The notes under the pieces were generated by a model that was given only the letters and a program-made list of their open reading frames with translations, had not been told where the DNA came from and did no database searches. Positions 16,338-24,933 of a stretch of 64,000 bases of DNA are shown in pieces. Each line of letters opens with the position of its first letter. The first letter of the stretch is position 1. The position numbers and the translations under genes were made by a program. This DNA comes from Polaribacter butkevichii (GTDB lineage: Bacteria > Bacteroidota > Bacteroidia > Flavobacteriales > Flavobacteriaceae): NCBI RefSeq assembly GCF_038024105.1, contig NZ_CP150661.1:3687501-3751500 (forward strand), in the 5' to 3' direction.

Positions 16338-17783
16338 TTATTCTAAACGTTTTTTTAATGCTGATAAAATTTCTGTGTAGACTAAATCGCCATAAAAGGC
16401 ATCTTCTACACCAAAATCTACATTTGGGTTGTCGTTAATTTCAATCACCATCGGTTTGTTGTTTACAACTTTAATGTCTATTCCGTACAATCCTTTTCCC
16501 ATAATTCTTGCCGATTTTAAAGCCATGTCTAAAACTTTTTTAGGCACTTTTTCTATCGGTAAACAATCTGCATCACCATCTTGCTCTTTTTTCTTTTTAG
16601 CATTCCAATTGTATATTTGCCAATGCCCTTTTGCCATGTAGTATTTACAAGCAAAAAAGGGTTTATCATCAATAATCCCAATTCTCCAATCGTAATCAGA
16701 AGGGCAAAACTCTTGTGCAATAATAAGGTCAGATTCTTTCAGCATTTCATTGACTAAAACGGCATATTCGCTTTCTGTTTTGGCTTTTTTTACACCAAAA
16801 GAAAAGGTAGAATCAGGTGCTTTTAATACACAAGGCAAACCAACTTTGTTAAGCACATCATCTATATTATCTCTATGCACAATAATTGTTTTTGGCGTTG
16901 CTATATTGGCATTGTTTAAAGCTTCTGCCATAAAAACCTTATTGCAGCACTTTAAAATAGCATCCGGATAATCAATAATAGCAATTCCTTCTTGTTGTGC
17001 CTTACGTGCAAATGCATACGCTTCGTTATTTACCTCTGTACTTTGACGAATAAATAAAGCGTCAAAAGACGATAATCTACTGAGGTCTTTTGGTTGAATA
17101 ATTTCTGCATAGATGTTCATCTTTTCAGCAATATCAACAAACTTTTTTAAGGCTTTCGCGTTGCTTGGTGGCGCAGGATCATTTGGGTCTACCAAAATAG
17201 CCAAATCAAAATCAGATGTAGCTAACTTAGGCGTGTCATATCGTTTTTTAGAAAAATATTGATTCGCAAATTCATAGACACATTCTAGGTGTTCGTTTGG
17301 TATTTCAGATTCAGAAATAGCTTCGATACTTTGAATGTTCCATTTGTTGTTAAAACTAAAATGAACACGTAAAAACGGAACTTGAAAGTGCTTATAAAAC
17401 AAGCTACTGAGTCCTTTGTATTTTTGCGCAACATTCTGACCAAAATAAATACTTAAAGTAAAGGATCTAGATTTGATGTTTTTTAAACTTTGCTGAATTT
17501 CATCATCAAACTCTTCTGAAACTATTTTTACAAGTTTCAATGTTTTTAAATCTACAATGTTTTTTACAGTAGGTATGGCTAAATGACCTCTTGCTTCTGC
17601 TAAAAGAGAAACATAGTATCCTTTAGATTGGTAACTGTAGTTTTTACAAAGGTTAAATATTCTAGCTTTTTTTATGGTAGAATATTTTGGATTGGTAAGA
17701 TATTCTTGTGAGGAAATTACGGTAATATTATCAATCGAAAAAAGCCATTTTTCAGGTTGATTGGCAACAATGTATTTGTTCAT
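16338..17783 (-). CDS. RimK-family ATP-grasp ligase with N-terminal RLAN-type domain
   Basis: First gene of the three-gene operon. Residues ~1-180 match the N-terminal extension found in long RimK relatives (SYQSKGYYVSLLAEARGHLA is diagnostic). Residues ~195-480 are RimK-like ATP-grasp: a pre-ATP-grasp domain (FDLAILVDPNDPAPPSN, LFIRQSTEVN), the ATP-binding VGLPCVLKAPDSTFSFGV loop, EFCPSDYDWRIGII, and the Mg-binding end YGIDIKVVNNKPMVIEINDN. RimK enzymes add glutamate or related amino acids to a protein or peptide. The target is unknown; the neighbouring GCS2 ligase and hydrolase suggest a small-molecule peptide pathway. Confidence 0.86.
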   Translation of the reverse strand: MNKYIVANQPEKWLFSIDNITVISSQEYLTNPKYSTIKKARIFNLCKNYSYQSKGYYVSLLAEARGHLAIPTVKNIVDLKTLKLVKIVSEEFDDEIQQSLKNIKSRSFTLSIYFGQNVAQKYKGLSSLFYKHFQVPFLRVHFSFNNKWNIQSIEAISESEIPNEHLECVYEFANQYFSKKRYDTPKLATSDFDLAILVDPNDPAPPSNAKALKKFVDIAEKMNIYAEIIQPKDLSRLSSFDALFIRQSTEVNNEAYAFARKAQQEGIAIIDYPDAILKCCNKVFMAEALNNANIATPKTIIVHRDNIDDVLNKVGLPCVLKAPDSTFSFGVKKAKTESEYAVLVNEMLKESDLIIAQEFCPSDYDWRIGIIDDKPFFACKYYMAKGHWQIYNWNAKKKKEQDGDADCLPIEKVPKKVLDMALKSARIMGKGLYGIDIKVVNNKPMVIEINDNPNVDFGVEDAFYGDLVYTEILSALKKRLE

Positions 17784-18422
17784 TTAAGAAGCATAATCGC
17801 GATATAAATTTTAAGTAAAATTATACTATTTTTTGATTCGAATTACAAAAGTTGAAAAATAAATTATGTTTTTTTAAAGATTTTTAGAGTTGCTGTTTTT
17901 AGGTTAAGTTTCTTTATAATAGTGGCTTAAGAATGTTGTGTCTTTTGATGTAATATTTTATTGAACACTCGTATTGATGGTTTTAGAAAAGAAAAAAGGT
18001 AGTCTTCAAAGTTTTTGTTTCAAAATTTTAGAATCTTAATCATTTGTAAGTTAGATTGCACCTGTAGCAATTTCAATTTGGCTAACAAATTTGTATTTAA
18101 AGGATATTAATTTACTGTAAAGAAATCCCTATCTGATAAGAAGAAAATAAACTTATTTATACTTTTAAAAGAGATAGCTTTGAAAATGGTAAGATGACGA
18201 ATCTTAAAATTGAGTTCGTTATTTTTTTGTTTTAGGGAGTTTTATGCTATTTGTAGGCTATTTTTTTTTGTGAGAAGGTAAATAGTTAAGAATTATAAAA
18301 GTAATAGTGTTTTTAAAGTGTTGTCTTGTAGTTTTTTATGGTGTTTTAGTTAAAAAACAGTACGGACTTTTAATTTTAACTTTAAAAAGTAAATATTGTG
18401 TAGGTAACAAAATAATATCTGT
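17784..18422. other. Gene-free AT-rich divergent intergenic region
   Basis: About 640 bases between the divergent rimK-like operon and the ACC-deaminase-like gene. Stops are frequent in all frames, and no RNA gene, long hairpin or repeat was recognised. It is long enough to hold promoters for both sides, but no TAnnTTTG could be assigned to the rimK side. Confidence 0.5.
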
Positions 18423-18430
18423 TATTTTTG
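18423..18430 (+). promoter_or_regulatory. -7 element upstream of the ACC-deaminase-like gene
   Basis: TATTTTTG fits TAnnTTTG and lies 19 nt before the TTG start at 18450. Its position supports that start, because no upstream in-frame codon would be transcribed. Possible -33 TTG at 18396, spacer 24. Confidence 0.5.
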
Positions 18431-18449
18431 TGCTAACAAATTCTTAACA

Positions 18450-19409
18450 TTGAGTAACACAAACAATACTTTTTTCGAGAGTGATTTTATCGCTCAAAAC
18501 CAACAAGTTTTTCTCCCAATCTTAGAAGAAAAAAAGATAGAACTCTTTATTAAAAGAGAAGATTTAATTCACCCTTTTGTTTCGGGTAATAAATTTAGAA
18601 AATTAAAATACAATTTAGAAGAAGCTAAAAAGCTTAAAAAGAAGGCAATACTTACATTTGGTGGAGCGTATTCTAATCATATTTTGGCAACTGCAGTTGC
18701 TGGTAAATTAGAAGGCTTAAAAACATTTGGAATTATTAGAGGCGAAGAGTTGGGTAAAAACCTAACGCAGACTTTAGAAGAAAACCCTACATTAAGAGAA
18801 GCTCATGAGCATGGCATGAAATTTCATTTTGTGTCTAGAGAATTATACAGACAAAAATCATCTTTTGGTTTCATTGAAAAAATGAAAAATAAATGGGGCG
18901 ATTTTTATTTAGTTCCAGAAGGAGGTACCAATTTTTTAGCCGTAAATGGTTGTGAAGAAATTTTAACAAAAGAAGATGCTACCTTCGATTATGTTTGTGC
19001 TGCTGTAGGAACAGGAGGAACATTAGCAGGATTGATAAAATCGTTAAAAAGACGTCAGAAAGTATTAGGTTTCCCTGCTTTAAAAGGAAATTTTTTATCC
19101 GAAGAAATAAAAAAATACACCATAAAAAATGATAGTTGGAAACTACAAAAAGGGTATCATTTTGGAGGGTATGCAAAACATACAGAAGAATTAATTACTT
19201 TTATCAACGATTTTACAGATAAAACAGGTATTTTGTTAGATCCTATTTATACCGGAAAAATGATGTTTGGTATTATCGATTTAATTAAAAAAGATACCTT
19301 CTCTGAGGGAACTAAAATTTTAGCAATTCATACAGGAGGAATTCAAGGAATTGCAGGTTTTAATCAGGTTTTAGAAAAGAAAAATGAGCAGATAATTAAA
19401 AGTGTATGA
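18450..19409 (+). CDS. PLP enzyme of the ACC deaminase / D-cysteine desulfhydrase family
   Basis: A 319-residue fold-type II PLP enzyme. The IKREDLIHPFVSGNKFRKLK segment holds the PLP lysine (NKFRKLKYN), followed by LTFGGAYSNH, the phosphate-binding AAVGTGGTLAGL, and IHTGGIQG at the C-terminus. These proteins deaminate 1-aminocyclopropane-1-carboxylate or release H2S from D-cysteine; the substrate cannot be chosen from sequence alone. The start is an unusual TTG (MSNTNNTF), chosen because the next ATG is well inside the catalytic domain and because of the -7 element position. The stop overlaps the start of the next gene by 4 bp (ATGA). Confidence 0.82.
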   Translation: MSNTNNTFFESDFIAQNQQVFLPILEEKKIELFIKREDLIHPFVSGNKFRKLKYNLEEAKKLKKKAILTFGGAYSNHILATAVAGKLEGLKTFGIIRGEELGKNLTQTLEENPTLREAHEHGMKFHFVSRELYRQKSSFGFIEKMKNKWGDFYLVPEGGTNFLAVNGCEEILTKEDATFDYVCAAVGTGGTLAGLIKSLKRRQKVLGFPALKGNFLSEEIKKYTIKNDSWKLQKGYHFGGYAKHTEELITFINDFTDKTGILLDPIYTGKMMFGIIDLIKKDTFSEGTKILAIHTGGIQGIAGFNQVLEKKNEQIIKSV

Positions 19410-20254
19410 AGTTAAGAGTTGTAGTGTTTTGTGTTAGTTTATTGGTGTTTGCAAGTTGTGGTTCTAGTAAAAAAGCGAGTAAGAGTAAAGGTGGTAAAAG
19501 TGCTGGCGTTGTTTTAAATGAGCCAAAACCAGTAAAATTACCTTCTGTAAATGAAAAAGAACTTACTAAAAAATTAATAAAGAAAAACTCAAATTTAAAC
19601 AAACAGACTTTAGATTATATTAGAAAATATGCACCTATTTCGGTAAAAGAAATGCATGAAAATAATATACCTGCTAGTATTACTTTAGCACAAGGAATTT
19701 TAGAATCTGGTAGAGGTAGAAGTGAATTAGCTTTAAAATCTAACAATCATTTTGGTATAAAATGTCATACACAATGGCAAGGAGAACGTGTATATCATGA
19801 TGATGATGAAAAAGGTGAGTGTTTTAGAAAATATCAATATGTAGAAACTTCTTATGATGATCATTCGGCATTTTTAACCCAAAGAAAACGATATGCTTTT
19901 TTGTTTAATTACAGGTCTAATGATTATAAAAGATGGGCAAGAGGTTTAAAAAAAGCAGGGTATGCAACGGATAAGAGATACCCAGATAAACTGATTAAAA
20001 TTATTGAAGATTATAAGTTACATGAGTTTGATAATGTAAAAAAGAAAGACTTTAAAGTAGATCCTAAAACGGAAGCAGTTTTAAAAGCAGCTGCAAACCC
20101 AAACAATACTGTTGTTAAGTATTACGAAGTAAAAAAAGGAGATACACTGTATTCTATTGCTAGAAAATTTAATACAACAGTTGCTGCTATAAAAGAAGTG
20201 AATGCTTTAAAAGATAATGTAATTTCTATAGGACAGCATTTACAGATAAAATAA
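19406..20254 (+). CDS. Peptidoglycan hydrolase lipoprotein: glucosaminidase domain plus LysM
   Basis: Cell-wall hydrolase. Lipobox Cys at residue 18 (VFASC-GSS), then a Lys/Ser-rich linker. Residues ~70-210 are a FlgJ/LytG-type endo-N-acetylglucosaminidase (PASITLAQGILESGRGRSEL with the catalytic Glu, NNHFGIKCH, FRKYQ, SYDDHSAFL). Residues ~235-282 are a LysM peptidoglycan-binding motif (YYEVKKGDTLYSIARKFNTT). It likely remodels septal or side-wall peptidoglycan from the outer or inner membrane face. Translationally coupled to the upstream PLP enzyme by a 4-bp overlap, with no evident metabolic link. Confidence 0.9.
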   Translation: MKLRVVVFCVSLLVFASCGSSKKASKSKGGKSAGVVLNEPKPVKLPSVNEKELTKKLIKKNSNLNKQTLDYIRKYAPISVKEMHENNIPASITLAQGILESGRGRSELALKSNNHFGIKCHTQWQGERVYHDDDEKGECFRKYQYVETSYDDHSAFLTQRKRYAFLFNYRSNDYKRWARGLKKAGYATDKRYPDKLIKIIEDYKLHEFDNVKKKDFKVDPKTEAVLKAAANPNNTVVKYYEVKKGDTLYSIARKFNTTVAAIKEVNALKDNVISIGQHLQIK

Positions 20255-20270
20255 AAAAAGTTTTTATAAA

Positions 20271-20308
20271 AAAATAACCTCGAGGAGAATCTTCGAGGTT
20301 ATTTTTTT
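20271..20308 (+). terminator. Rho-independent terminator
   Basis: Stem AATAACCTCGA with TCGAGGTTATT and a seven-T tract, after the glucosaminidase gene. Confidence 0.9.
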
Positions 20309-20400
20309 GCAATTTAGAAAAGGAAGAACGAATATGTAAATAATAATTGTTTGTATCTGTTTTTTAGTTAGTTTTAAGTTTTAAAATCGACAAACAGAGC

Positions 20401-21498
20401 ATGGGCAAATCTTTACTTTTTTTACCTGATATTTCTGGTTTTACAGAATTTGTTCAAACTACAGAAGTAGAACACAGTCAGCATGTAATTTCAGAATTAT
20501 TAGAAGTTTTAATAGCCGCTAATACAGAAGAGTTACAATTAGCAGAAATAGAAGGAGATGCTTTGTTTTTCTATAAAGAAAATGAGATTCCTTCTTTAGA
20601 AAGGTTGTTGGCTTTATCAGAACACATCTTTACGGCCTTTTATAGCCATTTAAAACTGTTAGAAAAAAACAGAATTTGTCCGTGTAATGCCTGTTCTACA
20701 GCCCCTAAATTACAGTTGAAAATTATTGCACATTGTGGCGAGTTACAATTTTTAACTGTTCAGAATAATAGAAAACCTTTTGGGAAACAAGTTATTGAAG
20801 CGCATCGACTCATGAAAAATTCTGTTGATAGCGACAATTATGTGTTGTTTAGCAAAGAATTGACAGATACGATTGGTTTGTCTGGCAATTATCAATCAAA
20901 ATTATATAATTTTAAACAAGGAAATGATCGTTATGATGGCAACCAATTAGATTATTTATATTCTATAATAGATAATCGTCATTTAAAATTAAAATCATTT
21001 CTTATTCCGAGTAAAGTTGTTTTTAACAAATCTCCGAGTTTTATTGTAGAAAAAGAGTTTCTTGTTGCGGCAGAAGAATTGTTAGAAGCGTTAACTAATT
21101 ACGCTTATAGAACACAATGGAAAGAGGAGGTTAATGAAATTAAGTATCATGTAAATGAAGTTACAAGGTTAGGATCGGAGCATGTTTGTGTTGTTAATCA
21201 AAAGCATTTAGATTTTGTGGTGGTTACAAAAGAAGTAAAACCTGGGCAATTGGTTTACGGAGAAATGACGGAGAGTCCAATTCCTGTAGATAAATTGTAT
21301 CAGTTTTATGTGATAACTCCATTAGATGCTGGAAAATGTAAATTAGTTTTAGAAACGTATTTAGAAGCAAAATCTCCGATTAAAAAGTTGGCTATTTTTT
21401 TAATAGTAAAAAAAGTATTCGAAAAAAATACAGCAAAAGGATTGGATAAATTATATGATTTCTTAAGTGCTAAGCGTGTGCAAAAACAAGTTAATTAA
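20401..21498 (+). CDS. DUF2652 protein with adenylate-cyclase-like N-terminus
   Basis: A 365-residue cytosolic protein. Residues ~1-175 match DUF2652, which resembles the class III nucleotide cyclase fold (FLPDISGFTEFV, IEGDALFFYK, LKIIAHCGE, GKQVIEAHRLMKN). The first Asp and the GDA position recall cyclase metal-binding sites, but catalytic activity is unproven. It has a CPCNAC cysteine cluster at ~95-100. Residues ~205-350 resemble an SRPBCC/polyketide-cyclase-like domain (EALTNYAYRTQWKEEVNEI). It stands alone between two terminators. Function unknown. Confidence 0.75.
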   Translation: MGKSLLFLPDISGFTEFVQTTEVEHSQHVISELLEVLIAANTEELQLAEIEGDALFFYKENEIPSLERLLALSEHIFTAFYSHLKLLEKNRICPCNACSTAPKLQLKIIAHCGELQFLTVQNNRKPFGKQVIEAHRLMKNSVDSDNYVLFSKELTDTIGLSGNYQSKLYNFKQGNDRYDGNQLDYLYSIIDNRHLKLKSFLIPSKVVFNKSPSFIVEKEFLVAAEELLEALTNYAYRTQWKEEVNEIKYHVNEVTRLGSEHVCVVNQKHLDFVVVTKEVKPGQLVYGEMTESPIPVDKLYQFYVITPLDAGKCKLVLETYLEAKSPIKKLAIFLIVKKVFEKNTAKGLDKLYDFLSAKRVQKQVN

Positions 21499-21516
21499 TC
21501 AAAAAAAAGAAAATAA

Positions 21517-21554
21517 AAAACAGCGATTTGTATTTAAATACAAATCGCTGTTTT
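21517..21554. terminator. Bidirectional terminator between DUF2652 gene and rluD
   Basis: A 38-bp palindrome with perfect arms AAAACAGCGATTTGTATTT and their complement, bordered by A and T runs, between convergent genes. Confidence 0.92.
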
Positions 21555-21577
21555 ATTTTATATAAGAACGAAGTATT

Positions 21578-22618
21578 CTAGTCTAATTCTACATCTTTAG
21601 AATTCTCAGAATACGTTCTCCATTTTTCTAAACACTCTGTAATATCATTGGGAACCTCTGAATTAAATTGCATAAATTCTCCCGTTTTAGGGTGTGTAAA
21701 TCCTAATGTTTTAGCATGTAGCGCTTGTCTAGGTAATACTTTAAAGCAGTTGTTTACAAATTGCTTGTATTTGGTAAACGTTGTTCCTTTTAAAATATCA
21801 TCTCCACCATAGCGCTCATCATTAAATAACGTATGCCCAATATGCTTAAAATGCGCTCTAATTTGATGAGTTCTACCCGTTTCTAATTTACATTGCACTA
21901 AAGTTACATAAGTTAAACGTTCTAAAACCTTATAATGTGTAACCGCGTGTTTACCAAAATCTCCATTAGGAAAAACAGCCATTTGCAAACGGTTTTTTAA
22001 ACTACGTCCAATATTTCCTTCAATTGTACCTTCATCTTCATCTATATTTCCCCAAACTAAAGCATAATATAAACGTTCTGTAGTTCTGTCAAAAAACTGT
22101 TTCGATAAATTAGCCATGGCAAATTCTGTTTTTGCTACTACTAATAATCCACTAGTATCTTTATCTATTCTATGCACCAAACCAGGTCTTTCGTTAGAAT
22201 TGGTTGGTAAATTTTCTATATGATGAATTAAACCATTCACCAAGGTTCCAGAATAATTTCCGTGTCCTGGATGCACCACCATTCCTGCTGGTTTGTTTAC
22301 TACAATAACAGTATCATCTTCATAAACAATATCTAAAGGAATATCTTCTGCAACTAATAAATTTTCTGCTGGTGGATATGCTAAAACAACTCTAACAACG
22401 TCGTTTGGTTTAACTTTATGATTCGATTTTACAACCACTTCATTTACCAAAATATTACCTGCTTTTGCAGCTTGCTGAATTTTATTTCTGGTAGCGTTTT
22501 CTACAAAGTTCATTAAAAATTTATCTACTCTTAAAGGTTCTTGACCTTCACTAGCTGTAAATCTGTGATGTTCGTATAAGTCGTCGTTTTCTTGATCTTG
22601 AGGTTGATTTTCTTGCAA
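21578..22618 (-). CDS. rluD: Ribosomal large subunit pseudouridine synthase (RluD type)
   Basis: RluA-family enzyme that isomerises uridines in 23S rRNA. Residues ~25-85 are an S4 RNA-binding domain (LRVDKFLMNFVENATRNKIQ). The catalytic motif is HRIDKDTSGLLVVAKT with the nucleophilic Asp. Further conserved parts are VVNKPAGMVVHPG and the ETGRTHQIRAH loop. At 346 residues it has normal RluD length with a short acidic N-terminal tail. It lies downstream of the PASTA gene on the same strand, separated by a heptanucleotide repeat tract. Confidence 0.9.
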   Translation of the reverse strand: MQENQPQDQENDDLYEHHRFTASEGQEPLRVDKFLMNFVENATRNKIQQAAKAGNILVNEVVVKSNHKVKPNDVVRVVLAYPPAENLLVAEDIPLDIVYEDDTVIVVNKPAGMVVHPGHGNYSGTLVNGLIHHIENLPTNSNERPGLVHRIDKDTSGLLVVAKTEFAMANLSKQFFDRTTERLYYALVWGNIDEDEGTIEGNIGRSLKNRLQMAVFPNGDFGKHAVTHYKVLERLTYVTLVQCKLETGRTHQIRAHFKHIGHTLFNDERYGGDDILKGTTFTKYKQFVNNCFKVLPRQALHAKTLGFTHPKTGEFMQFNSEVPNDITECLEKWRTYSENSKDVELD

Positions 22619-22689
22619 AATTTATTTTTTAAGTTTTAGGTGACATCCGTAAAGAATCTCAAACTTCAACTGTTTAATTTTTATTTTTG

Positions 22690-22739
22690 AATACTGAATA
22701 CTGAATACTGAATACTGAATACTGAATACTGAATACTGA
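22690..22739. repeat. Heptanucleotide tandem repeat, about seven ATACTGA units
   Basis: Seven uninterrupted copies of ATACTGA (period 7, about 50 bp) end one base before the PASTA gene stop codon, in the 122-bp gap upstream of rluD. Perfect short tandem repeats like this are prone to slipped-strand length change. Confidence 0.95.
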
Positions 22740-22740
22740 T

Positions 22741-23298
22741 TTAATTCCCGTTTCCATCACCTAAAACTAAATCTACAATAGAATTTAGCGGTAATTTATC
22801 TCCTTTGTTTAATATTTTTCCATTGTAACGCAATCCACGTACTACATCTTTACCAATATCTCTCACAGAAATAGGGTTTGTACCAATATTAAAACCGATT
22901 GATCTTAAATGAGAAATAGCTTGTCTTTTGGTTTTTCCGTTTAAATCTGGTATGGTAACATCTCTATATTTAGAAGGGTTTAACGTTAGATAAATTTTAC
23001 GTTTTTCTTTAACAAAATCTCCTGCTTCTGGCGATTGCTCAATAACAGATTTTTTAGGATAGTCTGGATTGTAACTAGCACTGTCTATAACAATAAAATC
23101 TAAATTAAGTTCTTTTAATTTGTTTTCTACATTCTCTAAAGACATTTTATGCAAATTAGGAACCTGAATTTTTTGATCGTGATTGGTAGAATACCCTAAC
23201 CAATATTTTAGAGCAAAAATAAAGATTAACAAACCTACAATGGCAATAGTTACTTGTATAAAGAAAGATTTACTTTTTATAAATTGAAAAACACTCAT
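22741..23298 (-). CDS. PASTA-domain membrane protein
   Basis: A 185-residue inner-membrane protein: a cytosolic N-terminal stub, one transmembrane segment (VTIAIVGLLIFIFALKYWLG, residues ~17-36), and two periplasmic PASTA domains (~46-110 IQVPNLHKMSLENVENKLKE; ~113-183 VTIPDLNGKTKRQAISHLRS). PASTA domains bind muropeptides or uncrosslinked peptidoglycan. No kinase domain is attached. The start at 23298 (MSVFQFIKS) is chosen over an upstream frame that begins in the promoter. Divergent from ddl, a cell-wall precursor gene, which fits a wall-related role. Confidence 0.85.
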   Translation of the reverse strand: MSVFQFIKSKSFFIQVTIAIVGLLIFIFALKYWLGYSTNHDQKIQVPNLHKMSLENVENKLKELNLDFIVIDSASYNPDYPKKSVIEQSPEAGDFVKEKRKIYLTLNPSKYRDVTIPDLNGKTKRQAISHLRSIGFNIGTNPISVRDIGKDVVRGLRYNGKILNKGDKLPLNSIVDLVLGDGNGN

Positions 23299-23318
23299 TT
23301 TTTGATTTTTAGAACGCA

Positions 23319-23326
23319 CAAAGATA
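23319..23326 (-). promoter_or_regulatory. -7 element of the PASTA gene promoter
   Basis: On the minus strand TATCTTTG, 21 nt before the ATG at 23298. Confidence 0.55.
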
Positions 23327-23339
23327 TAAAAACTAAACG

Positions 23340-23371
23340 TTGCTATTTCTATAATTATTTTGATAAATTTG
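23340..23371 (+). promoter_or_regulatory. ddl promoter
   Basis: TTG at 23340-23342, 21-nt spacer, TAAATTTG at 23364-23371. The ddl ATG is 20 nt downstream. It is back to back with the PASTA promoter. Confidence 0.6.
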
Positions 23372-23390
23372 TTTTATTATTTTATAATCC

Positions 23391-24365
23391 ATGAAAAAGA
23401 ACATTGCCATTGTTATGGGTGGTTATTCATCCGAAGTTAATATTTCGCTTACCAGCGGAAATGTAGTGTACAACCATTTAAACAAACAGAAATACAGTCC
23501 TTATCGAATTCATATTTTAAAAGAGAAATGGGTTGCTTTAGATGCTGCTAATAATGAGTATCCTATTAATAGAGACGATTTTTCTTTTATGTTAGGTGAT
23601 CAAAAAATAACTTTCGATTGTGTTTTTAATGCAATTCATGGTGCGCCCGGAGAAAACGGAACTTTATTAGCCTATTTTAAGCTGATCAATTTAAAACATA
23701 CTTCGGCACCTTTTTACCAAATGGCCTTAACTTTTAATAAAAGAGATACGTTAAGTGTGGTAAAAGAATATGGCATTAAAACAGCTGTGTCTGTGTATTT
23801 AAATAAAGGAGATGTTGTAGATGTAGATGCTATAATTAGTAAAGTTGGTTTGCCTTGTTTTGTAAAGCCCAATAATGCAGGTTCTAGTTACGGTATTTCT
23901 AAAGCGCATACAAAAGCAGAAATGTTGCCTGCTTTAGAAAAAGCGTATCAAGAAGATTCAGAAATTTTAATTGAATCTTTTTTAGACGGACCCGAAGTTT
24001 CTGTGGGTGTCATTCAATATAAAGGAGCAATTAAAGTGTTGCCAATTACAGAAATAGTAACAGAAAATGATTTCTTTGATTACGAAGCTAAATATGAAGG
24101 AAAATCACAAGAGATAACTCCAGCAAGAATATCAGAAAGTGCAAAAATAAAAGTAGAAGAAATTGCTAAAAAAGTATATGCAATTTTAAATATGTCTGGT
24201 TTTTCACGTTCAGAATATATTTTGGTAAATGGAGAACCACATTTCTTAGAAATGAATACAGTACCAGGTTTAACAGAAAATAGTATTTTACCACAACAAG
24301 CACAAGTAGCAGGAATATCATTAGAAGAACTATTTGATAACGCTATAGAATCGGCATTAAAATAG
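23391..24365 (+). CDS. ddl: D-alanine--D-alanine ligase
   Basis: ATP-grasp ligase making D-Ala-D-Ala for peptidoglycan in the cytosol. The N-terminus KKNIAIVMGGYSSEVNISL is the Ddl substrate-binding start. Further motifs are FNAIHGAPGENG, CFVKPNNAGSSYGISKA (ATP-binding loop), and FLEMNTVPGLTENSILPQQA with the Mg ligands and omega-loop end. The length of 324 is normal for Flavobacteriia. It has its own promoter, divergent from the PASTA gene. The usual downstream neighbour coaD is displaced by a 119-codon insertion gene. Confidence 0.94.
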   Translation: MKKNIAIVMGGYSSEVNISLTSGNVVYNHLNKQKYSPYRIHILKEKWVALDAANNEYPINRDDFSFMLGDQKITFDCVFNAIHGAPGENGTLLAYFKLINLKHTSAPFYQMALTFNKRDTLSVVKEYGIKTAVSVYLNKGDVVDVDAIISKVGLPCFVKPNNAGSSYGISKAHTKAEMLPALEKAYQEDSEILIESFLDGPEVSVGVIQYKGAIKVLPITEIVTENDFFDYEAKYEGKSQEITPARISESAKIKVEEIAKKVYAILNMSGFSRSEYILVNGEPHFLEMNTVPGLTENSILPQQAQVAGISLEELFDNAIESALK

Positions 24366-24366
24366 C

Positions 24367-24405
24367 GTTTTTAGAGACAAGATGTTTTTGAACCATGAAA
24401 CAAGA
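24367..24405 (+). repeat. Left nested inverted-repeat arms around the four-helix-bundle gene
   Basis: Outer arm GTTTTTAGAGACA (24367-24379) and inner arm CATGAAACAAGA (24394-24405). They pair in order with the right arms at 24888-24909 (inner arms match 11 of 12). Confidence 0.5.
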
Positions 24406-24487
24406 TGATGATCACTGTTGTGGATTTGAGTCAGGATGTTTTAACAGTAAGAGACAAAAATATTTATAACGTTAAAATAAGAAAGCT

Positions 24488-24847
24488 ATGAAAAGACATA
24501 ATTTTAAAAAGTTACAAATTTGGCAAGAGGCAATAGAATTAGTTACTTTAAATTATAAATTCACTTCAACATTGCCAGATTACGAGAGGTTTGGTTTGAT
24601 TAGTCAATTAAATAGATGTGCTGTTTCTATTCCTTCAAATATATCTGAAGGGACAAGTAAAAGAACAAATAAACATTTTGTTACTTTTTTAGAGCATAGT
24701 TTAGGTTCTGCTTTTGAATGGGAAACTCAACTTATAATATGTAATAATTTAAACTTTATTTCTAATGAAACTTTTATCGATTTTGAAAAAAGAATCCAAA
24801 AATTACAACAAAAAATATCAAATTTCATAGATTCGTTAGACAAGTGA
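24488..24847 (+). CDS. Four-helix-bundle protein (23S rRNA intervening-sequence type)
   Basis: A 119-residue basic helical protein of the S23/IVP family: FKKLQIWQEAIELV, LISQLNRCAVSIPSNISEG and the ending LQQKISNFIDSL are characteristic. Relatives are encoded within 23S rRNA intervening sequences or next to diversity-generating retroelements (Avd), and they form pentameric barrels that bind nucleic acid. Here no rRNA or reverse transcriptase is near. The gene interrupts the ddl-coaD pair and is bracketed by inverted repeats, which suggests a mobile or recently inserted single-gene unit. Its role is unknown. Confidence 0.85.
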   Translation: MKRHNFKKLQIWQEAIELVTLNYKFTSTLPDYERFGLISQLNRCAVSIPSNISEGTSKRTNKHFVTFLEHSLGSAFEWETQLIICNNLNFISNETFIDFEKRIQKLQQKISNFIDSLDK

Positions 24848-24887
24848 TACTATTTTAAGATAAGAATTTTAAAGTATACATTGTCAG

Positions 24888-24909
24888 TCGTGTTTCATGT
24901 GTCTAAAAC
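24888..24909 (+). repeat. Right nested inverted-repeat arms around the four-helix-bundle gene
   Basis: Inner arm TCGTGTTTCATG (24888-24899), then the outer arm GTGTCTAAAAC, complementary in nested order to 24367-24405. Confidence 0.5.
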
Positions 24910-24933
24910 ATCAAAAAAATCAAATTCAATAGA

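Noticed and set aside
22690-22739. CRISPR array
   Set aside because: The repeat unit is 7 bp with no spacers and no cas genes nearby; it is a simple tandem repeat.
24488-24847. Diversity-generating retroelement accessory gene (Avd)
   Set aside because: The protein family is right, but there is no reverse transcriptase, template repeat or variable-region gene around it.
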